Under the pieces are notes generated by a model that saw nothing but the letters and a program-made list of their open reading frames with translations, was not told the origin of the DNA and ran no database searches. A program made the position numbers and the translations under genes. A DNA stretch of 64,000 nt from CAXSEF01 sp964236695 (GTDB lineage Bacteria; Pseudomonadota; Alphaproteobacteria; Acetobacterales; Acetobacteraceae): assembly GCA_964236695.1 (NCBI GenBank), contig CAXSFU010000007.1:19168-83167 (forward strand). Direction: 5' to 3'. Below, piece after piece: positions 48,283 to 57,612 of this stretch (positions are counted from its first letter, which is position 1; every line of letters begins with the position of its first letter).

Positions 48283-49571
48283 GGGGCCCGGGACCCGGCG
48301 CGGCCAGGGTCCTCGGGCCGTGCCGGCGACCCGCCGTCCGCCGGGCCGGCCTGCCACACCTCGCCGCTGTCCGGTGGCGGCGCCTCGCGGCGGGATGCCG
48401 CGAGCAGCACCGCCTCGTACTGGTCCACGATGCGGCCGGGCGCGTAGCTGGCGGCCGCGGCGAGGCACGCCTCGCGCATGGCCCCCGTCGTCCAGCCCTC
48501 GGCGAGGAGCGCCTGGATCGCGGCCAGGACGCCGGCCTCGTCGGCGGACGCGGCGACGAACCCGGTGCGGCCGGGCTCGACCGCCTCCGGCAGGCCGCCC
48601 AGGGGAGAGACCAGGCTCGGCACGCCGTAGGCCAGCGCCTCGTGGAACACGCGGGGGAACGGGTCCTCCCACACGGACGGCACGACCAGCAGGTCGATCC
48701 GGGCGAAGAAGTCGGCCGGCTCGACCTGGCCAAGGAACCGGACGCCGGGCGGCAGACCGGCCTGCAGCGAAGCTTCGTAGCCGGGCTCGCCGCGGCCCGC
48801 GACATCAAGCGTCACCGTCCCGGCCGGCAGGGCTGCGACAACGCGCAGCAGCATTTCCACGCCCTTCAGCGGGTCGAGCCGGCCGATGAAGCCGAGGCGC
48901 AGCGGCCCACCGGATGGGCGGGGCGTGGGCAGGGCAGGGGAGACCTCCGGGTTGTTGCCCCGGATGATGCGGGCCGTCCTGGCGCCGAACACGCCGGCGC
49001 CGGCGACGCGCTGCATCACGCGGCGGCTGACGCAGGTGACCTCGGCGGGGAGGTGGCCGAGGGCGCGGCGCGGGGTGGCGAACGCCCTGCACTCCGCGCA
49101 CGGCGTCGCGCAATTGCCGCGTCCGGGACGCCACATCGCGCTGCGCGGGCAGGCGACGTAGTAGTCGTGCAGGGTCTGCACCAGCGGCACCCCGAGACGC
49201 CGCGCCGCGACCCAGGCGGACACGGAGAAGCCCTGCAGGTTGTGCGCGTGCACGACATCGGGCTGCCAGGCCGCGAGCGCGTGCTGCAGGCGGCGGCGCA
49301 TCACCGGGTTGTAGCTGTCCAGCGCCTGGAACACCGGCCGCAGCGCGCGGGGCCGCGCGCCGCCGTGCGGCCAGTAGACGTTGGCCAGCGGCAGGTAGGT
49401 GACGCCGATGCCGTCGATGGTGCCGTGCGCTGCCGTGCGCTCCGGAGTCAGGGTGAACACATGGCAGTCGTGGCCGCGCATCGCGAAGCTTCTGGCCAGG
49501 AACCGCAAGGTGACCTCGGCGCCACCTGCGCCATGCGGGGGATACAACGAGTTGACGAAGGCGATCCGCAC
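48201..49571 (-). CDS. Glycosyltransferase family 4
   Basis: 456 residues from a GTG at 49571 (MRIAFVNSLYPPHGAGGAEV); the longer upstream reading has no matching start. GT-B fold: N-terminal VVHAHNLQGFSVSAW, C-terminal LGFIGRLDPLKGVEMLL and the donor site PSVWEDPFPRVFHEALAYG. About the last 20 residues (ARALPWTRQGRAAPGPGLP) and the TAA are encoded by repeat copy 12, so the natural C-terminus was extended or replaced. Divergent from the ATPase gene at 49861. Confidence 0.9.
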   Translation of the reverse strand: MRIAFVNSLYPPHGAGGAEVTLRFLARSFAMRGHDCHVFTLTPERTAAHGTIDGIGVTYLPLANVYWPHGGARPRALRPVFQALDSYNPVMRRRLQHALAAWQPDVVHAHNLQGFSVSAWVAARRLGVPLVQTLHDYYVACPRSAMWRPGRGNCATPCAECRAFATPRRALGHLPAEVTCVSRRVMQRVAGAGVFGARTARIIRGNNPEVSPALPTPRPSGGPLRLGFIGRLDPLKGVEMLLRVVAALPAGTVTLDVAGRGEPGYEASLQAGLPPGVRFLGQVEPADFFARIDLLVVPSVWEDPFPRVFHEALAYGVPSLVSPLGGLPEAVEPGRTGFVAASADEAGVLAAIQALLAEGWTTGAMREACLAAAASYAPGRIVDQYEAVLLAASRREAPPPDSGEVWQAGPADGGSPARPEDPGRAGSRAPAVSPFEKARALPWTRQGRAAPGPGLP

Positions 49572-49860
49572 GTTCGGTTCTCCGGAAGGCCCTGGTTGCC
49601 TCGGCTGCTGCAGCAGGTCGGGAGCGCGTCCTGGCTCGGCCAGGCATGGTGTCCCAGCTTGTCGGCGGGCAGGCAAGGCGAGGGCAGGGCTGCAAGGCAC
49701 GGACATCGCCACGGTCCGGCCGTATTCGTTGCCCATGATGGCAGCACGGTGCCCGCGGGCGAACTCCGTGTTAGTGTTTCTGCGTCAGGGTGTGTCGGCG
49801 CCACACCTGGCCCGACCGCCCGGTTCCCCGACCAACGCCCGGAAAGCCGAAACGAACCGC

Positions 49861-51240
49861 ATGCTGTTCAGCCTGTTCGACCGACTGCGCGGCCGCAAGA
49901 ACCGCCGGCGCCGCAAGCGTCTGCCGCCGTCGGTGGCGTCCGTGCGGGCCGACCCGCCCGGCAGCGGCCCGCAGGCGGTGGGTGCTGCGGGCCGGCTCGC
50001 GCCGGAACGGGGCATGCCTGCGCCGATCGGGTTCGGGCGGGCCGAGCCGGGCTTCGGGGCCGCAGGGTCGCCGCTGCCGGAGGCGCTGCTCGGCGAGGCG
50101 TTCACGCCGACGCGGCCGCAGCGTACGGCGCGGCGGTTCACCGGCCGCCAGGTGCAGCTCGCGCGCATCCAGCGCGCACTGGTGCAGGAGCGTGCGCACG
50201 TCGTCATCTTCGCCGAGCGCGGCCGGGGCAAGACGTCGCTGTCCTACCTGGCGGCGGACCATGCCCGGCGGGCGGAGTGCACGGTGGCGCGCTTCTCGTG
50301 CGCGCTGGGCACCAGCTTCGACGACATCCTGCGCGGCCTGATGCGCGACCTGCCGCGCAACCTGCTGTCGGCGCCGGCCGTGGCGGACCGGTCCGGACTG
50401 GAAGGGTGCGAGGCGGCACTGCCGGACGCGGCGCTGCAGCCGCGCGACGTGCTCAGCCTGCCGGAGCGGCTCAGCACGCGACACTTGGTGCTGATCGTGG
50501 ACGAGTTCGACCGGCTCGACGCGGAGCACACCCGCACCAGGCTGGCCGACACGATCAAGCAGGTCTCGGACCGGGCGATCGCGGTGTCCTTCGTGCTGGT
50601 GGGGGTGGCGGACAGCCTGGAGCACCTGCTCGGCCACCATCCCTCGATCCAGCGCAATATCGTGGGCATCCCGCTGCCCCTGATGGCGGACGAGGACATC
50701 GGCGCGGTGATCGAGCGCGGCAGCGGCGAGGTCGGCCTGCGGTTTGCCGCCGAGCTGCAGGCGCGGGTCGTCCTGCTCGCCCGTGGCGTGCCCTACATCG
50801 CCCAGCTCCTTTCCCTGCATGCCGGCAGCGCGGCGCTCGACCGTGGCTCCTACGCCGTCGACGAGCAGGACCTGGACCAGGCGGTCGATCTGGCGCTCGA
50901 GCAGACCGACCCGCACGTGCTCAACCTCTACGCGGCCGTGACCAGCCATGGCCGCGACCCGGCGATGGTGAGATTCCTGTATCTGCTGGCGAGCGGCGAC
51001 CAGGACGCGTTCGGCCGCTTCCGGGTGATCTCGCTGGGGGAAGGCGTGCCCGCCCAGCCGGGGATCGGGCGCAGGCTGCTCGAGCAGATCCTGCTTGCCG
51101 GGATCGTGCGTCCCTGCGTCGGCGCGGGGCCGGACCTCTTCACCTTCGCCGAGGCGGGTCTCGCGCCATACATCCTTCTGCTGAACGATCGGCAGTCGGA
51201 GCACGCCTATGCTGCGCCGCCCCGCATCCATCACGGCTGA
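49861..51240 (+). CDS. P-loop ATPase of the Orc1/Cdc6-like or archaeal-ATPase type, in the polysaccharide locus
   Basis: 459 residues from ATG 49861. A basic start (RGRKNRRRRKR) suggests membrane or nucleic-acid contact. Walker A AERGRGKTS at 118-126 with Lys124, Walker B LVLIVDEFDRLDAE, sensor-like VSFVLVGVADSLEHLLG; the C-terminal domain looks helical. No transmembrane segment. The intergenic region 49572-49860 shares the promoter space with the divergent GT4 gene. Function unknown; next to an ExeA-like ATPase, so a partnership is possible. Confidence 0.82.
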   Translation: MLFSLFDRLRGRKNRRRRKRLPPSVASVRADPPGSGPQAVGAAGRLAPERGMPAPIGFGRAEPGFGAAGSPLPEALLGEAFTPTRPQRTARRFTGRQVQLARIQRALVQERAHVVIFAERGRGKTSLSYLAADHARRAECTVARFSCALGTSFDDILRGLMRDLPRNLLSAPAVADRSGLEGCEAALPDAALQPRDVLSLPERLSTRHLVLIVDEFDRLDAEHTRTRLADTIKQVSDRAIAVSFVLVGVADSLEHLLGHHPSIQRNIVGIPLPLMADEDIGAVIERGSGEVGLRFAAELQARVVLLARGVPYIAQLLSLHAGSAALDRGSYAVDEQDLDQAVDLALEQTDPHVLNLYAAVTSHGRDPAMVRFLYLLASGDQDAFGRFRVISLGEGVPAQPGIGRRLLEQILLAGIVRPCVGAGPDLFTFAEAGLAPYILLLNDRQSEHAYAAPPRIHHG

Positions 51241-51270
51241 TAACCGGCGGCCGGTCGCCCTGGCCGGCCG

Positions 51271-51456
51271 GGACAGGAAGGCCAGGGGCTCTGCCCCTGG
51301 ACCCCGCCAAAGGCCGAGCCTTTGGAATCCTATACTTAAGTCAAGCCGGTCCAGGGGCGGCTCCCTTCGGTGGCCTTTCCAACGATCCAAGCGGATCGTC
51401 GGAACCTTTGGCCACCTACGCCTGGCGGGTCTGGGCAGAGCCCAGCCTTGCTTTCC
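51271..51456. repeat. Family A dispersed repeat, copy 13, with nested 48-bp module (inverted relative to copy 9)
   Basis: GGCCAGGGGCTCTGCCCCTGG at the left and GGGCAGAGCCCAGCC at the right. The nested module GGTGGCC...GGCCACC lies at 51369-51416, 48 bp as in copy 9 but in the opposite orientation, and is followed by the same TACGCCTGGCGGGT. It is located between convergent genes. Confidence 0.88.
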
Positions 51457-51518
51457 TATGACAGCTCAAGACGCTCTGCCGCTGGCATGAGGCCCGCCGC
51501 GACGGCGGCGCGTCCGGC

Positions 51519-53060
51519 TCAGCGGCCGCAGACCTGCCGGATGTAGTCGGACTCGGCCTGGTTGCCCGGCCGTATGCCCGTGCAGAAATACGGCACGCCA
51601 GCCCGGCTCACCAGACCTGCGGGGTTGTCCCGGATGCCGCCCCGGTCCGCAGGGATGCCCGAACTCGGTTGTTCCGGCGGTGCGTCATGCCGCCGGTCCA
51701 CGACCTGCGGACGCGCACGGTCGGGCTGGGAGATGCGGGCCATCTGCGACGCGGACGCGCTGGGCCGAGCCGAAAGGCGGCTTGGGTGCGCCTGGACCGA
51801 AGCGGAACCGTTCCCGGACGGAGCTGCTGTGCCCGAAGCGCCACGCGGCGTTGCGGTGACCTCTGCAGGGGGACGTGGCGGCAGGGGCATGTCCGGACTG
51901 GCGGCGGCGCCGCCCGCCGAGGCAACGGCGGCCGCCACTGGCAGGTGGTCGAGAAGGGACGGCAGGGCCGGTCCCGGCAGGGACGGCACGCCGAGGGCCA
52001 CGGCCGACAGGGCGCGCTCGGCCCGGATCGCGACCGGGGCGTGCAGCAGCAGGGGCGGACCGACCGGCGCGGCGGGCAGCGAGATCGGCGGTGCAGGCGC
52101 GGGATGGTGCAGCTGGGCCAGCACCAGGGGCATCGGCAGGCTGGTGGCCTGTGCGGGGCGCCGGGCTGGATCGGGCAGGGGCGGCTTCGTCCAGGGATGC
52201 GGCAGAAAGGCCATGGCCGCCACGCCCAGCACCAGCATCGACGCCAGCAGCGCGGCCGGCACGATTGATCGCCGGGACGGCGTCGTGCCGCCCGCCGCGC
52301 GCGTGTCGGGCGGCGCAATGTCGGAGCCGAGCCGTGCGGCAAGGCATGAGCGGACCAGCGTGTCGATTCGTCCCGGGCTGCCGCCGGCCCGCGCCAGGAT
52401 GTCGTCCGCGGCCAGTGCCGACAGGCTGGCCCCGGCAGGCAGCATCGCGGCGAGATGCCGGGCGAGGTACTCGCGGCCCTGCGCAGGGCTGAGCGGCACG
52501 ATCCTCAGCGAGGCATAGGCGGGCAGGGTTTCTGCGGAAAGCGCCCGCCGCAGCGACGCCGCCTGTCCGAGCAGGATGACGTGCAGCAGCGGCCCGTCGA
52601 CCAGACGCACCCGCGCCAGGCTGAGCAGCATCCGCAGCGCACCGGCCGGCCAGGCGTCGGCGTCATCCACCACCATCGCCAACGCGGGCACGAAGCCCGC
52701 GGCGACCATGACCGGCGCGGGCGGCAGCGCGGCCCGTGCCAGGAGGGCGGGGTCGAGGTCCAGCAGCAACGCTGCGCGGGCCAGCAGGACGTCGGGCGCG
52801 CGGCTGGCCGGCGGCAGGCCGCGATCGACGCGCAATCCCTGGCCGAGCAGGACCTCGGCGACATGATCCGCCACCACGCTCCGGCCGCTTCCAGGGTCGC
52901 CGGTGACGACCACCAGCGAGAGGCCGCGCCGGACCGCGCCGAGCGCCGCCTCGACGACGTCGTGCTGCGGCGCCGTCAGCGGAGCCGCACCGATCGACGC
53001 AGCCTCGGCGTCGATCCGCGGATCGACGTCGGCGCGGTCTGGTCTGTCGTAGTGATCCAT
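51519..53060 (-). CDS. ExeA/GspA-like membrane ATPase with a proline-rich periplasmic tail; altered Walker A
   Basis: 513 residues. Residues 1-230 form an AAA ATPase: LTAPQHDVVEAALGAVRRGL, VVTGDPGSGRS (54-61) as Walker A, VPALAMVVDDADAW as Walker B, ILLGQAASLRRAL as sensor. The invariant lysine of GxxxxGKS is Arg60 here. A transmembrane helix follows (about residues 267-288), then about 200 residues rich in Pro and Ala, ending with a small conserved-looking end (VPYFCTGIRPGNQAESDYIR) carrying two cysteines. It may be a polysaccharide secretion or assembly factor, by analogy with ExeA. Confidence 0.8.
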   Translation of the reverse strand: MDHYDRPDRADVDPRIDAEAASIGAAPLTAPQHDVVEAALGAVRRGLSLVVVTGDPGSGRSVVADHVAEVLLGQGLRVDRGLPPASRAPDVLLARAALLLDLDPALLARAALPPAPVMVAAGFVPALAMVVDDADAWPAGALRMLLSLARVRLVDGPLLHVILLGQAASLRRALSAETLPAYASLRIVPLSPAQGREYLARHLAAMLPAGASLSALAADDILARAGGSPGRIDTLVRSCLAARLGSDIAPPDTRAAGGTTPSRRSIVPAALLASMLVLGVAAMAFLPHPWTKPPLPDPARRPAQATSLPMPLVLAQLHHPAPAPPISLPAAPVGPPLLLHAPVAIRAERALSAVALGVPSLPGPALPSLLDHLPVAAAVASAGGAAASPDMPLPPRPPAEVTATPRGASGTAAPSGNGSASVQAHPSRLSARPSASASQMARISQPDRARPQVVDRRHDAPPEQPSSGIPADRGGIRDNPAGLVSRAGVPYFCTGIRPGNQAESDYIRQVCGR

Positions 53061-53119
53061 GCGCCTCCTGATCCGCGCGGCCCGGTTCGAATGCTATCTC
53101 GGAATGAGTGCCGTGTCGG

Positions 53120-53989
53120 TCATTCCCGGTAGTTGCGGAGGAAGTCGCGCACTGCCGGCGCCAGGTCCGGCCGTTTCAGGGCGAAGGCGAGCTGCGCCTC
53201 CAGGAAGCCGACCTTGTCGCCGCAGTCGAAGCGCCGGCCCTCGTAGCGCAGCCCGTGGAACGGCCCGTGGCCGATCATGCGCGCCATGGCGTCGGTGAGC
53301 TGCACCTCGTTGCCCGCGCCGCGCTCCATGCGCGCCAGGTGGTCCATCACGTCCGCGGTCAGCACGTAGCGCCCGATGATCGACAGGTTCGACGGCGCGT
53401 CGACCGGCAGCGGCTTCTCCACCAGCCCGGTGACCTCGACCAGGCGGCCGTCGTCGGCGCCGATCGCCAGGATGCCGTAGCGGTGGGTGTGCTCGCGCGC
53501 CACCTCGGTGACCGCGACCACGCTGCCCCCGGTGGCCTCGTAGGCCTCGGCAAGCTGCTGCAGGCACGGCGTGTCCGACAGCACCAGGTCGTCGGGCAGC
53601 AGGATCGCGAACGGGTCGTCGCCGATGAAGGCGCGCGCGCACCAGATCGCATGCCCCAGCCCGAGCGGCTCCTGCTGGCGCACCGTGACCACGGAGCCGG
53701 GCGGCATCTGCGCCTCGCGCAGCATCGCCAGCGCGTCGGCCTTGCCGCGCTCCTTGAGGGTGGCCTCGAGCTCGTAGGCGACGTCGAAGTGCTCGACCAG
53801 CGCCATCTTGCCGCGCCCGGTGATCATGCAGAACTGCTCGATCCCGGCGGCCCTGGCCTCCTCGACCGCATACTGGATCAGCGGCTTGTCGACGACCGGC
53901 AGCATCTCCTTGGCCATCGCCTTGGTCGCCGGCAGGAACCGCGTGCCCAGACCCGCAACCGGCAGCACCGCCTTGCGCAGCTTCTTCAT
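53120..53989 (-). CDS. galU: UTP-glucose-1-phosphate uridylyltransferase
   Basis: 289 residues. Makes UDP-glucose, the donor for the exopolysaccharide. MKKLRKAVLPVAGLGTRFLP (nucleotide-binding GxGTRFLP), EMLPVVDKPLIQYAVEEA, and the catalytic IGRY/FDCGDK-type segments (RRFDCGDKVGFLEAQL) are all present. The longer in-frame upstream extension does not match. Divergent from the sugar transferase across a 555-bp region. Confidence 0.95.
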   Translation of the reverse strand: MKKLRKAVLPVAGLGTRFLPATKAMAKEMLPVVDKPLIQYAVEEARAAGIEQFCMITGRGKMALVEHFDVAYELEATLKERGKADALAMLREAQMPPGSVVTVRQQEPLGLGHAIWCARAFIGDDPFAILLPDDLVLSDTPCLQQLAEAYEATGGSVVAVTEVAREHTHRYGILAIGADDGRLVEVTGLVEKPLPVDAPSNLSIIGRYVLTADVMDHLARMERGAGNEVQLTDAMARMIGHGPFHGLRYEGRRFDCGDKVGFLEAQLAFALKRPDLAPAVRDFLRNYRE

Positions 53990-54544
53990 CAAATTGACCC
54001 GTCCTTGGCTTGCAGGACTGCCCAACATCCATCGAACCTGCTGGTCCCGGCAAATCGGTGTCAGCCTGTATTTCGCGAGATGCTGCGCCGTTGGCCCGTC
54101 AGCTACGCAGCGTCGAGGCGCAACCGGACCATATTGGCCGATGTCCGTTCGAGCACAGATTGGCCGTGCCGACAAGACACCGGAAATACCCACCTTGTCC
54201 GGGCGTCGGACACTAGAGTGACCGCCTGCCTGAAGCAGAACCAAGTTCAGAGTACCAAAGTACTCTGTCCATACCAGGGGACAAAGCCTCGGGACTTGAA
54301 TACAACCCTGAGTAGTAATTGTTTTGCGATACACTACTCTTGAGGCATTGATGAAATTTTCGGCGATTGCAAAAAGGTGTTTCCTGCGCCCGAAATTTGC
54401 GCCTAATGTCTTTTTCGCATCTGCAGCATCAGACAGAAGCCCTGGGCGGCGAAAGGCTTTCCGTCCGCAAACGCCGCAGTCCTGCGGACAAGTATCAGCG
54501 GTGCAATTTCTGCCGGAACCCGATACCGCCAAGATCATCGCGCA
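53990..54544. promoter_or_regulatory. Divergent regulatory region between galU and the sugar transferase, with three dyads
   Basis: AT-richer, with no convincing gene. Dyads: TGTCCGGGCGTCGGACA (54196-54212); CAGAGTAC-CAAA-GTACTCTG (54249-54268, perfect 8-bp arms); and GAGTAGT/ACTACTC (54310-54316 and 54333-54339, 16-base spacer). The clustering suggests transcription-factor sites or leader hairpins controlling the two operons. Promoter hexamers could not be fixed with confidence. Confidence 0.55.
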
Positions 54545-56053
54545 ATGGTGAACAGTAGCATGGCCGACCAGATCGCCTCAGTAATGGACAGCCTTCCCGC
54601 AATTCCATTTCTCCGGGAGGACCGGGCGTTCGAGCCCGGCCACGCGTCGGTGCGCAACCGCAACGCCTTCGCGCGCGGCGCGGCGCTGCTGGGCGCGGAC
54701 CTCGCGGCCTTCGCGCTTGTGGTGGTCGTCACGATGGCGATGGCCCGCGCCAGCCACAGCCCGTTGCTGGACGCGCCCGTGTCGCCGGTCGGCACGTCGC
54801 AGCTCTGGGTGTCGGCCGGCCTGCTGCTCCTGCCGCTGTCCGGCGTCATCGGCTACTTCGCCGCGAGCGGGCACTACCGGCAGCGCATCCCGTTCTGGCG
54901 ATCGGCCTGGCAGGTGCTGCTGGTCAGCCTGGTCGCGCTGCTGGTCGACAGCTATCTCGAGCTGGCGTTCGGGCGCAGTTGGTCTGGGCGTTTCGTCGGC
55001 GCGATCTGGCTGCTGCTGCCGCCCGCGGTTCTCGCGCTCCGGGGTCTCGCACGACGTGTGCTGACCAGGGCAGGTCTCTGGCTGCTGCCGGTCGTCGTGG
55101 TCGGCGACGCGCACGGCGTGGCGAGCGCCTGCGAGGTGCTGCTGTCCGAGCCCTCGCTCGGCTACAGCGTGGTCGACGTCTTCCCCACCGCCGACGTGCT
55201 GCCCGACCGCACGCTCGGGCACTGGCGGGCGATCCTGCACCGCGCCGGGGCCGTGCAACTCGTGCTGGCGATCGATCTCGGCACGTCCGAGGGCCGCAGG
55301 ATCATCCAGTCGGTGATGCGCGAGCAGGTGCCCTACGCGGTCGTGCCACAGCTCGGCGGCCTGCCGGTCGCGGGCGCGGAGCAGGTCAGCTTCTTCAGCC
55401 ATGACACCATGCTCGTGGTCTACCGCAACAACCTGGCCAAGCCGCTGTCGCGCACCGCGAAGATGGCGTTCGACCTCGTCGTGGCCGGCCTCGCCCTGCT
55501 GCTCCTGACCCCGCTGTTCCTGATCGTTGCCGCCCTGGTGTGCCTCGACGGCGGCCCGGCGCTGTTCGCCCACCGGCGCATCGGCTCAAAGGGCGTGCCG
55601 TTCCCCTGCCTCAAGTTCCGCACCATGGTGGTCAACGCCGACGTGATGCTGCGCGAGCGGCTGGACGCCGACCCGGCCGCCGCACAGGAGTGGCGCGAGA
55701 CCAGCAAGCTGCGCGACGACCCGCGCGTGACCCGGATCGGCAGGATCCTGCGCTCGACCAGTCTCGACGAGCTGCCGCAGCTTATCAATGTGGTGCGGCT
55801 GCAGATGAGCCTCGTCGGGCCGCGCCCCATCATCGACAAGGAGGTGCCCCGCTACGCCGAGGACATCGCCTACTACTACGAGACACGTCCGGGGATCACC
55901 GGGCTGTGGCAGGTGAGCGGCCGCAGTGACACCTCCTACGAGCGTCGCGTCCAGCTCGACAGCTGGTACGTCAAGAACTGGACGATGTGGCACGACGTCG
56001 CGATCCTGTGCAAAACCATCCCGGCCGTCCTGCTGCGGCGCGGCGCCCACTGA
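54545..56053 (+). CDS. Polyprenyl-phosphate sugar-1-phosphate transferase (GumD/WcaJ-like)
   Basis: 502 residues. It starts exopolysaccharide assembly by moving a hexose-1-phosphate to undecaprenyl phosphate. Four predicted N-terminal membrane helices (about residues 38-190), a nucleotide-binding-like middle, one further hydrophobic segment (AFDLVVAGLALLLLTPLFLI), then the catalytic domain with KFRTMVVNADVML, TRIGRILRSTSLDELPQLIN and SLVGPRPIIDKEVPRY, ending with GRSDTSYERRV. ATG 54545; GTG 54548 is the next codon. Confidence 0.92.
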   Translation: MVNSSMADQIASVMDSLPAIPFLREDRAFEPGHASVRNRNAFARGAALLGADLAAFALVVVVTMAMARASHSPLLDAPVSPVGTSQLWVSAGLLLLPLSGVIGYFAASGHYRQRIPFWRSAWQVLLVSLVALLVDSYLELAFGRSWSGRFVGAIWLLLPPAVLALRGLARRVLTRAGLWLLPVVVVGDAHGVASACEVLLSEPSLGYSVVDVFPTADVLPDRTLGHWRAILHRAGAVQLVLAIDLGTSEGRRIIQSVMREQVPYAVVPQLGGLPVAGAEQVSFFSHDTMLVVYRNNLAKPLSRTAKMAFDLVVAGLALLLLTPLFLIVAALVCLDGGPALFAHRRIGSKGVPFPCLKFRTMVVNADVMLRERLDADPAAAQEWRETSKLRDDPRVTRIGRILRSTSLDELPQLINVVRLQMSLVGPRPIIDKEVPRYAEDIAYYYETRPGITGLWQVSGRSDTSYERRVQLDSWYVKNWTMWHDVAILCKTIPAVLLRRGAH

Positions 56054-56166
56054 GAGGCCTGCATGACCACGGGAGGACCGCGTCGACGCCCGTGACGGCG
56101 TGGCGCTATGGTGTGCGTGCGAACCCGGACCATGGACCGCCGGGTCGGCAGCACGGAGACGGGCAT

Positions 56167-57549
56167 TTGCGCCACCGACGAACTCGACGAGGCAGACCAG
56201 GTGACAGGGCAGGGTGGACCGCGGGACTGGCGGTGCTGGGTGCCTGTGCCGGCTCCGCAACGGCCGCGGCGCAGAACCTGGAGCAGTATTTCCCCGCCGG
56301 CGTGTCCGGCTACGGCAACAATCCTGGCGTGACGGTGCTCTCTCGCACGCGCGAGGACTATGATACCTCCGGCATCCGCGTCGGCAGCATCATCCTGCGG
56401 CCGGAGGCGGACCAGTACGTCGGCTACAACGACAACGTCATCGGCACGTCGCAGGCCTCCGGCAGCCCTCTGATCGAGACCCGGGCCAGCCTGGACGCCA
56501 GCACCGACTGGGCGCGCGACAGCCTGTCTGCCAGCGTGAACGTCGACAACCAGGTCTATACGAGCCTGTCGAAGGAGAACCTGACCAACTGGTCAGCCTC
56601 GGTGGCCGGCAGCCACGATTTCGGGCGCGACACTGCCAGCCTGGCCTACACGCATTTCAACCTCAACCAGTCGCCGTCCGGCATCAACAGCTACGGCCTC
56701 GGCACGCCGATCCCGTTCAGCGTCAACGACGTGCATATCGGCTACACCGCCCCGTTCGGGCGCTTCTCCCTGTCGCCGAACTTTGAGGCCACGACTTATA
56801 GTTTCGGCTCCGGCATCGTGGCGGGCGCGCTCGTCAACCAGAGCTTCCGCAACCGGGTGACGCTCCAGGGCGGGGTCACCGCGCGCTACGAGCTGTCCGC
56901 CGGGCGCAACCTCCTCCTCGTGGTGAACGACTACGCCAACGACTACACGTCGATTCCCAACGGCCAGCCGACACGCAACAACACAGGGGTCGAGGTACTG
57001 GCGGGGATCGAGTACAGCGCCAACGGCGTGTTCCGCTACCGCATCCTCGCGGGGTTCGAGAACCACAGCTACCAGAACTCCGCCTACCGCTCGCGCGACG
57101 CGCCGGTGGCGCAGGCGTCGGTGATCTGGACGCCGACCGGGCTGACCACGGTGACCGCGACCGCGCTGCGCCGCATCGAGGAAAGCAACGACGACACCAC
57201 CGGCGGCTTCACCTTCAACACCGGACAGGTCGTCGTGGACCACGAGTACCTGCGCAACATCCTGCTGCAGGGCTCCGGCGGCATACAGTATGCCCAGTAT
57301 GAGCAGGGCGGCGGAACCCAGACGATCTACTCGGCGGGCGCGGGCGCGACCTGGCTGATCAACCGAAACATGCGGCTGACCGCGCGCTACGACTTCTCTT
57401 CCAGCTCGAGCAGCTCCGCGGTGGGGGTGGTCGCCCCGCAGATCGGCCTCACGACGCTGGGCACCGGGCTGGTCGGCGTGAATGGCCAGTTTACCTCCGG
57501 CCGCTATACCCAGAACATCTACACGCTGCAGCTCCGCGTAGCCCTGTAG
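56167..57549 (+). CDS. Outer-membrane beta-barrel protein of the polysaccharide locus
   Basis: 460 residues from a TTG (56167) with GGAG eight bases upstream; no ATG or GTG fits the frame ahead of the signal peptide. Signal: LAVLGACAGSATAAAQ. The mature part shows alternating aromatic strands (YVGYNDNV, FSLSPNFEATTYSF, FRYRILAGFENHSY) typical of the BBP2-type putative porin family seen next to polysaccharide export genes. The end LQLRVAL lacks the usual terminal Phe. Likely helps the polymer cross the outer membrane. Confidence 0.85.
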   Translation: MRHRRTRRGRPGDRAGWTAGLAVLGACAGSATAAAQNLEQYFPAGVSGYGNNPGVTVLSRTREDYDTSGIRVGSIILRPEADQYVGYNDNVIGTSQASGSPLIETRASLDASTDWARDSLSASVNVDNQVYTSLSKENLTNWSASVAGSHDFGRDTASLAYTHFNLNQSPSGINSYGLGTPIPFSVNDVHIGYTAPFGRFSLSPNFEATTYSFGSGIVAGALVNQSFRNRVTLQGGVTARYELSAGRNLLLVVNDYANDYTSIPNGQPTRNNTGVEVLAGIEYSANGVFRYRILAGFENHSYQNSAYRSRDAPVAQASVIWTPTGLTTVTATALRRIEESNDDTTGGFTFNTGQVVVDHEYLRNILLQGSGGIQYAQYEQGGGTQTIYSAGAGATWLINRNMRLTARYDFSSSSSSSAVGVVAPQIGLTTLGTGLVGVNGQFTSGRYTQNIYTLQLRVAL

Positions 57550-57612
57550 CCCGTGCCGTCGTCGCCTCTCGCGTCGCCCGTCGCATGCCGGGCCTGTTGA
57601 AAGCTCCTCGCC

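Noticed and set aside
48105..48290. Target-site duplication around family A copy 12
   Set aside because: The flanks GGACCGGG and GGGGCCCG are both G/C-rich but not identical, so no duplication is claimed.
48117..51461. 1114-residue + strand open frame over GT4 and the ATPase
   Set aside because: Shadow of the GT4 gene on the other strand and of the ATPase in another frame; its composition is not protein-like.
56108..56332. Alternative start for the outer-membrane barrel in another frame
   Set aside because: It lies in a different frame, would need a frameshift, and lacks the signal-peptide core that the TTG frame provides.
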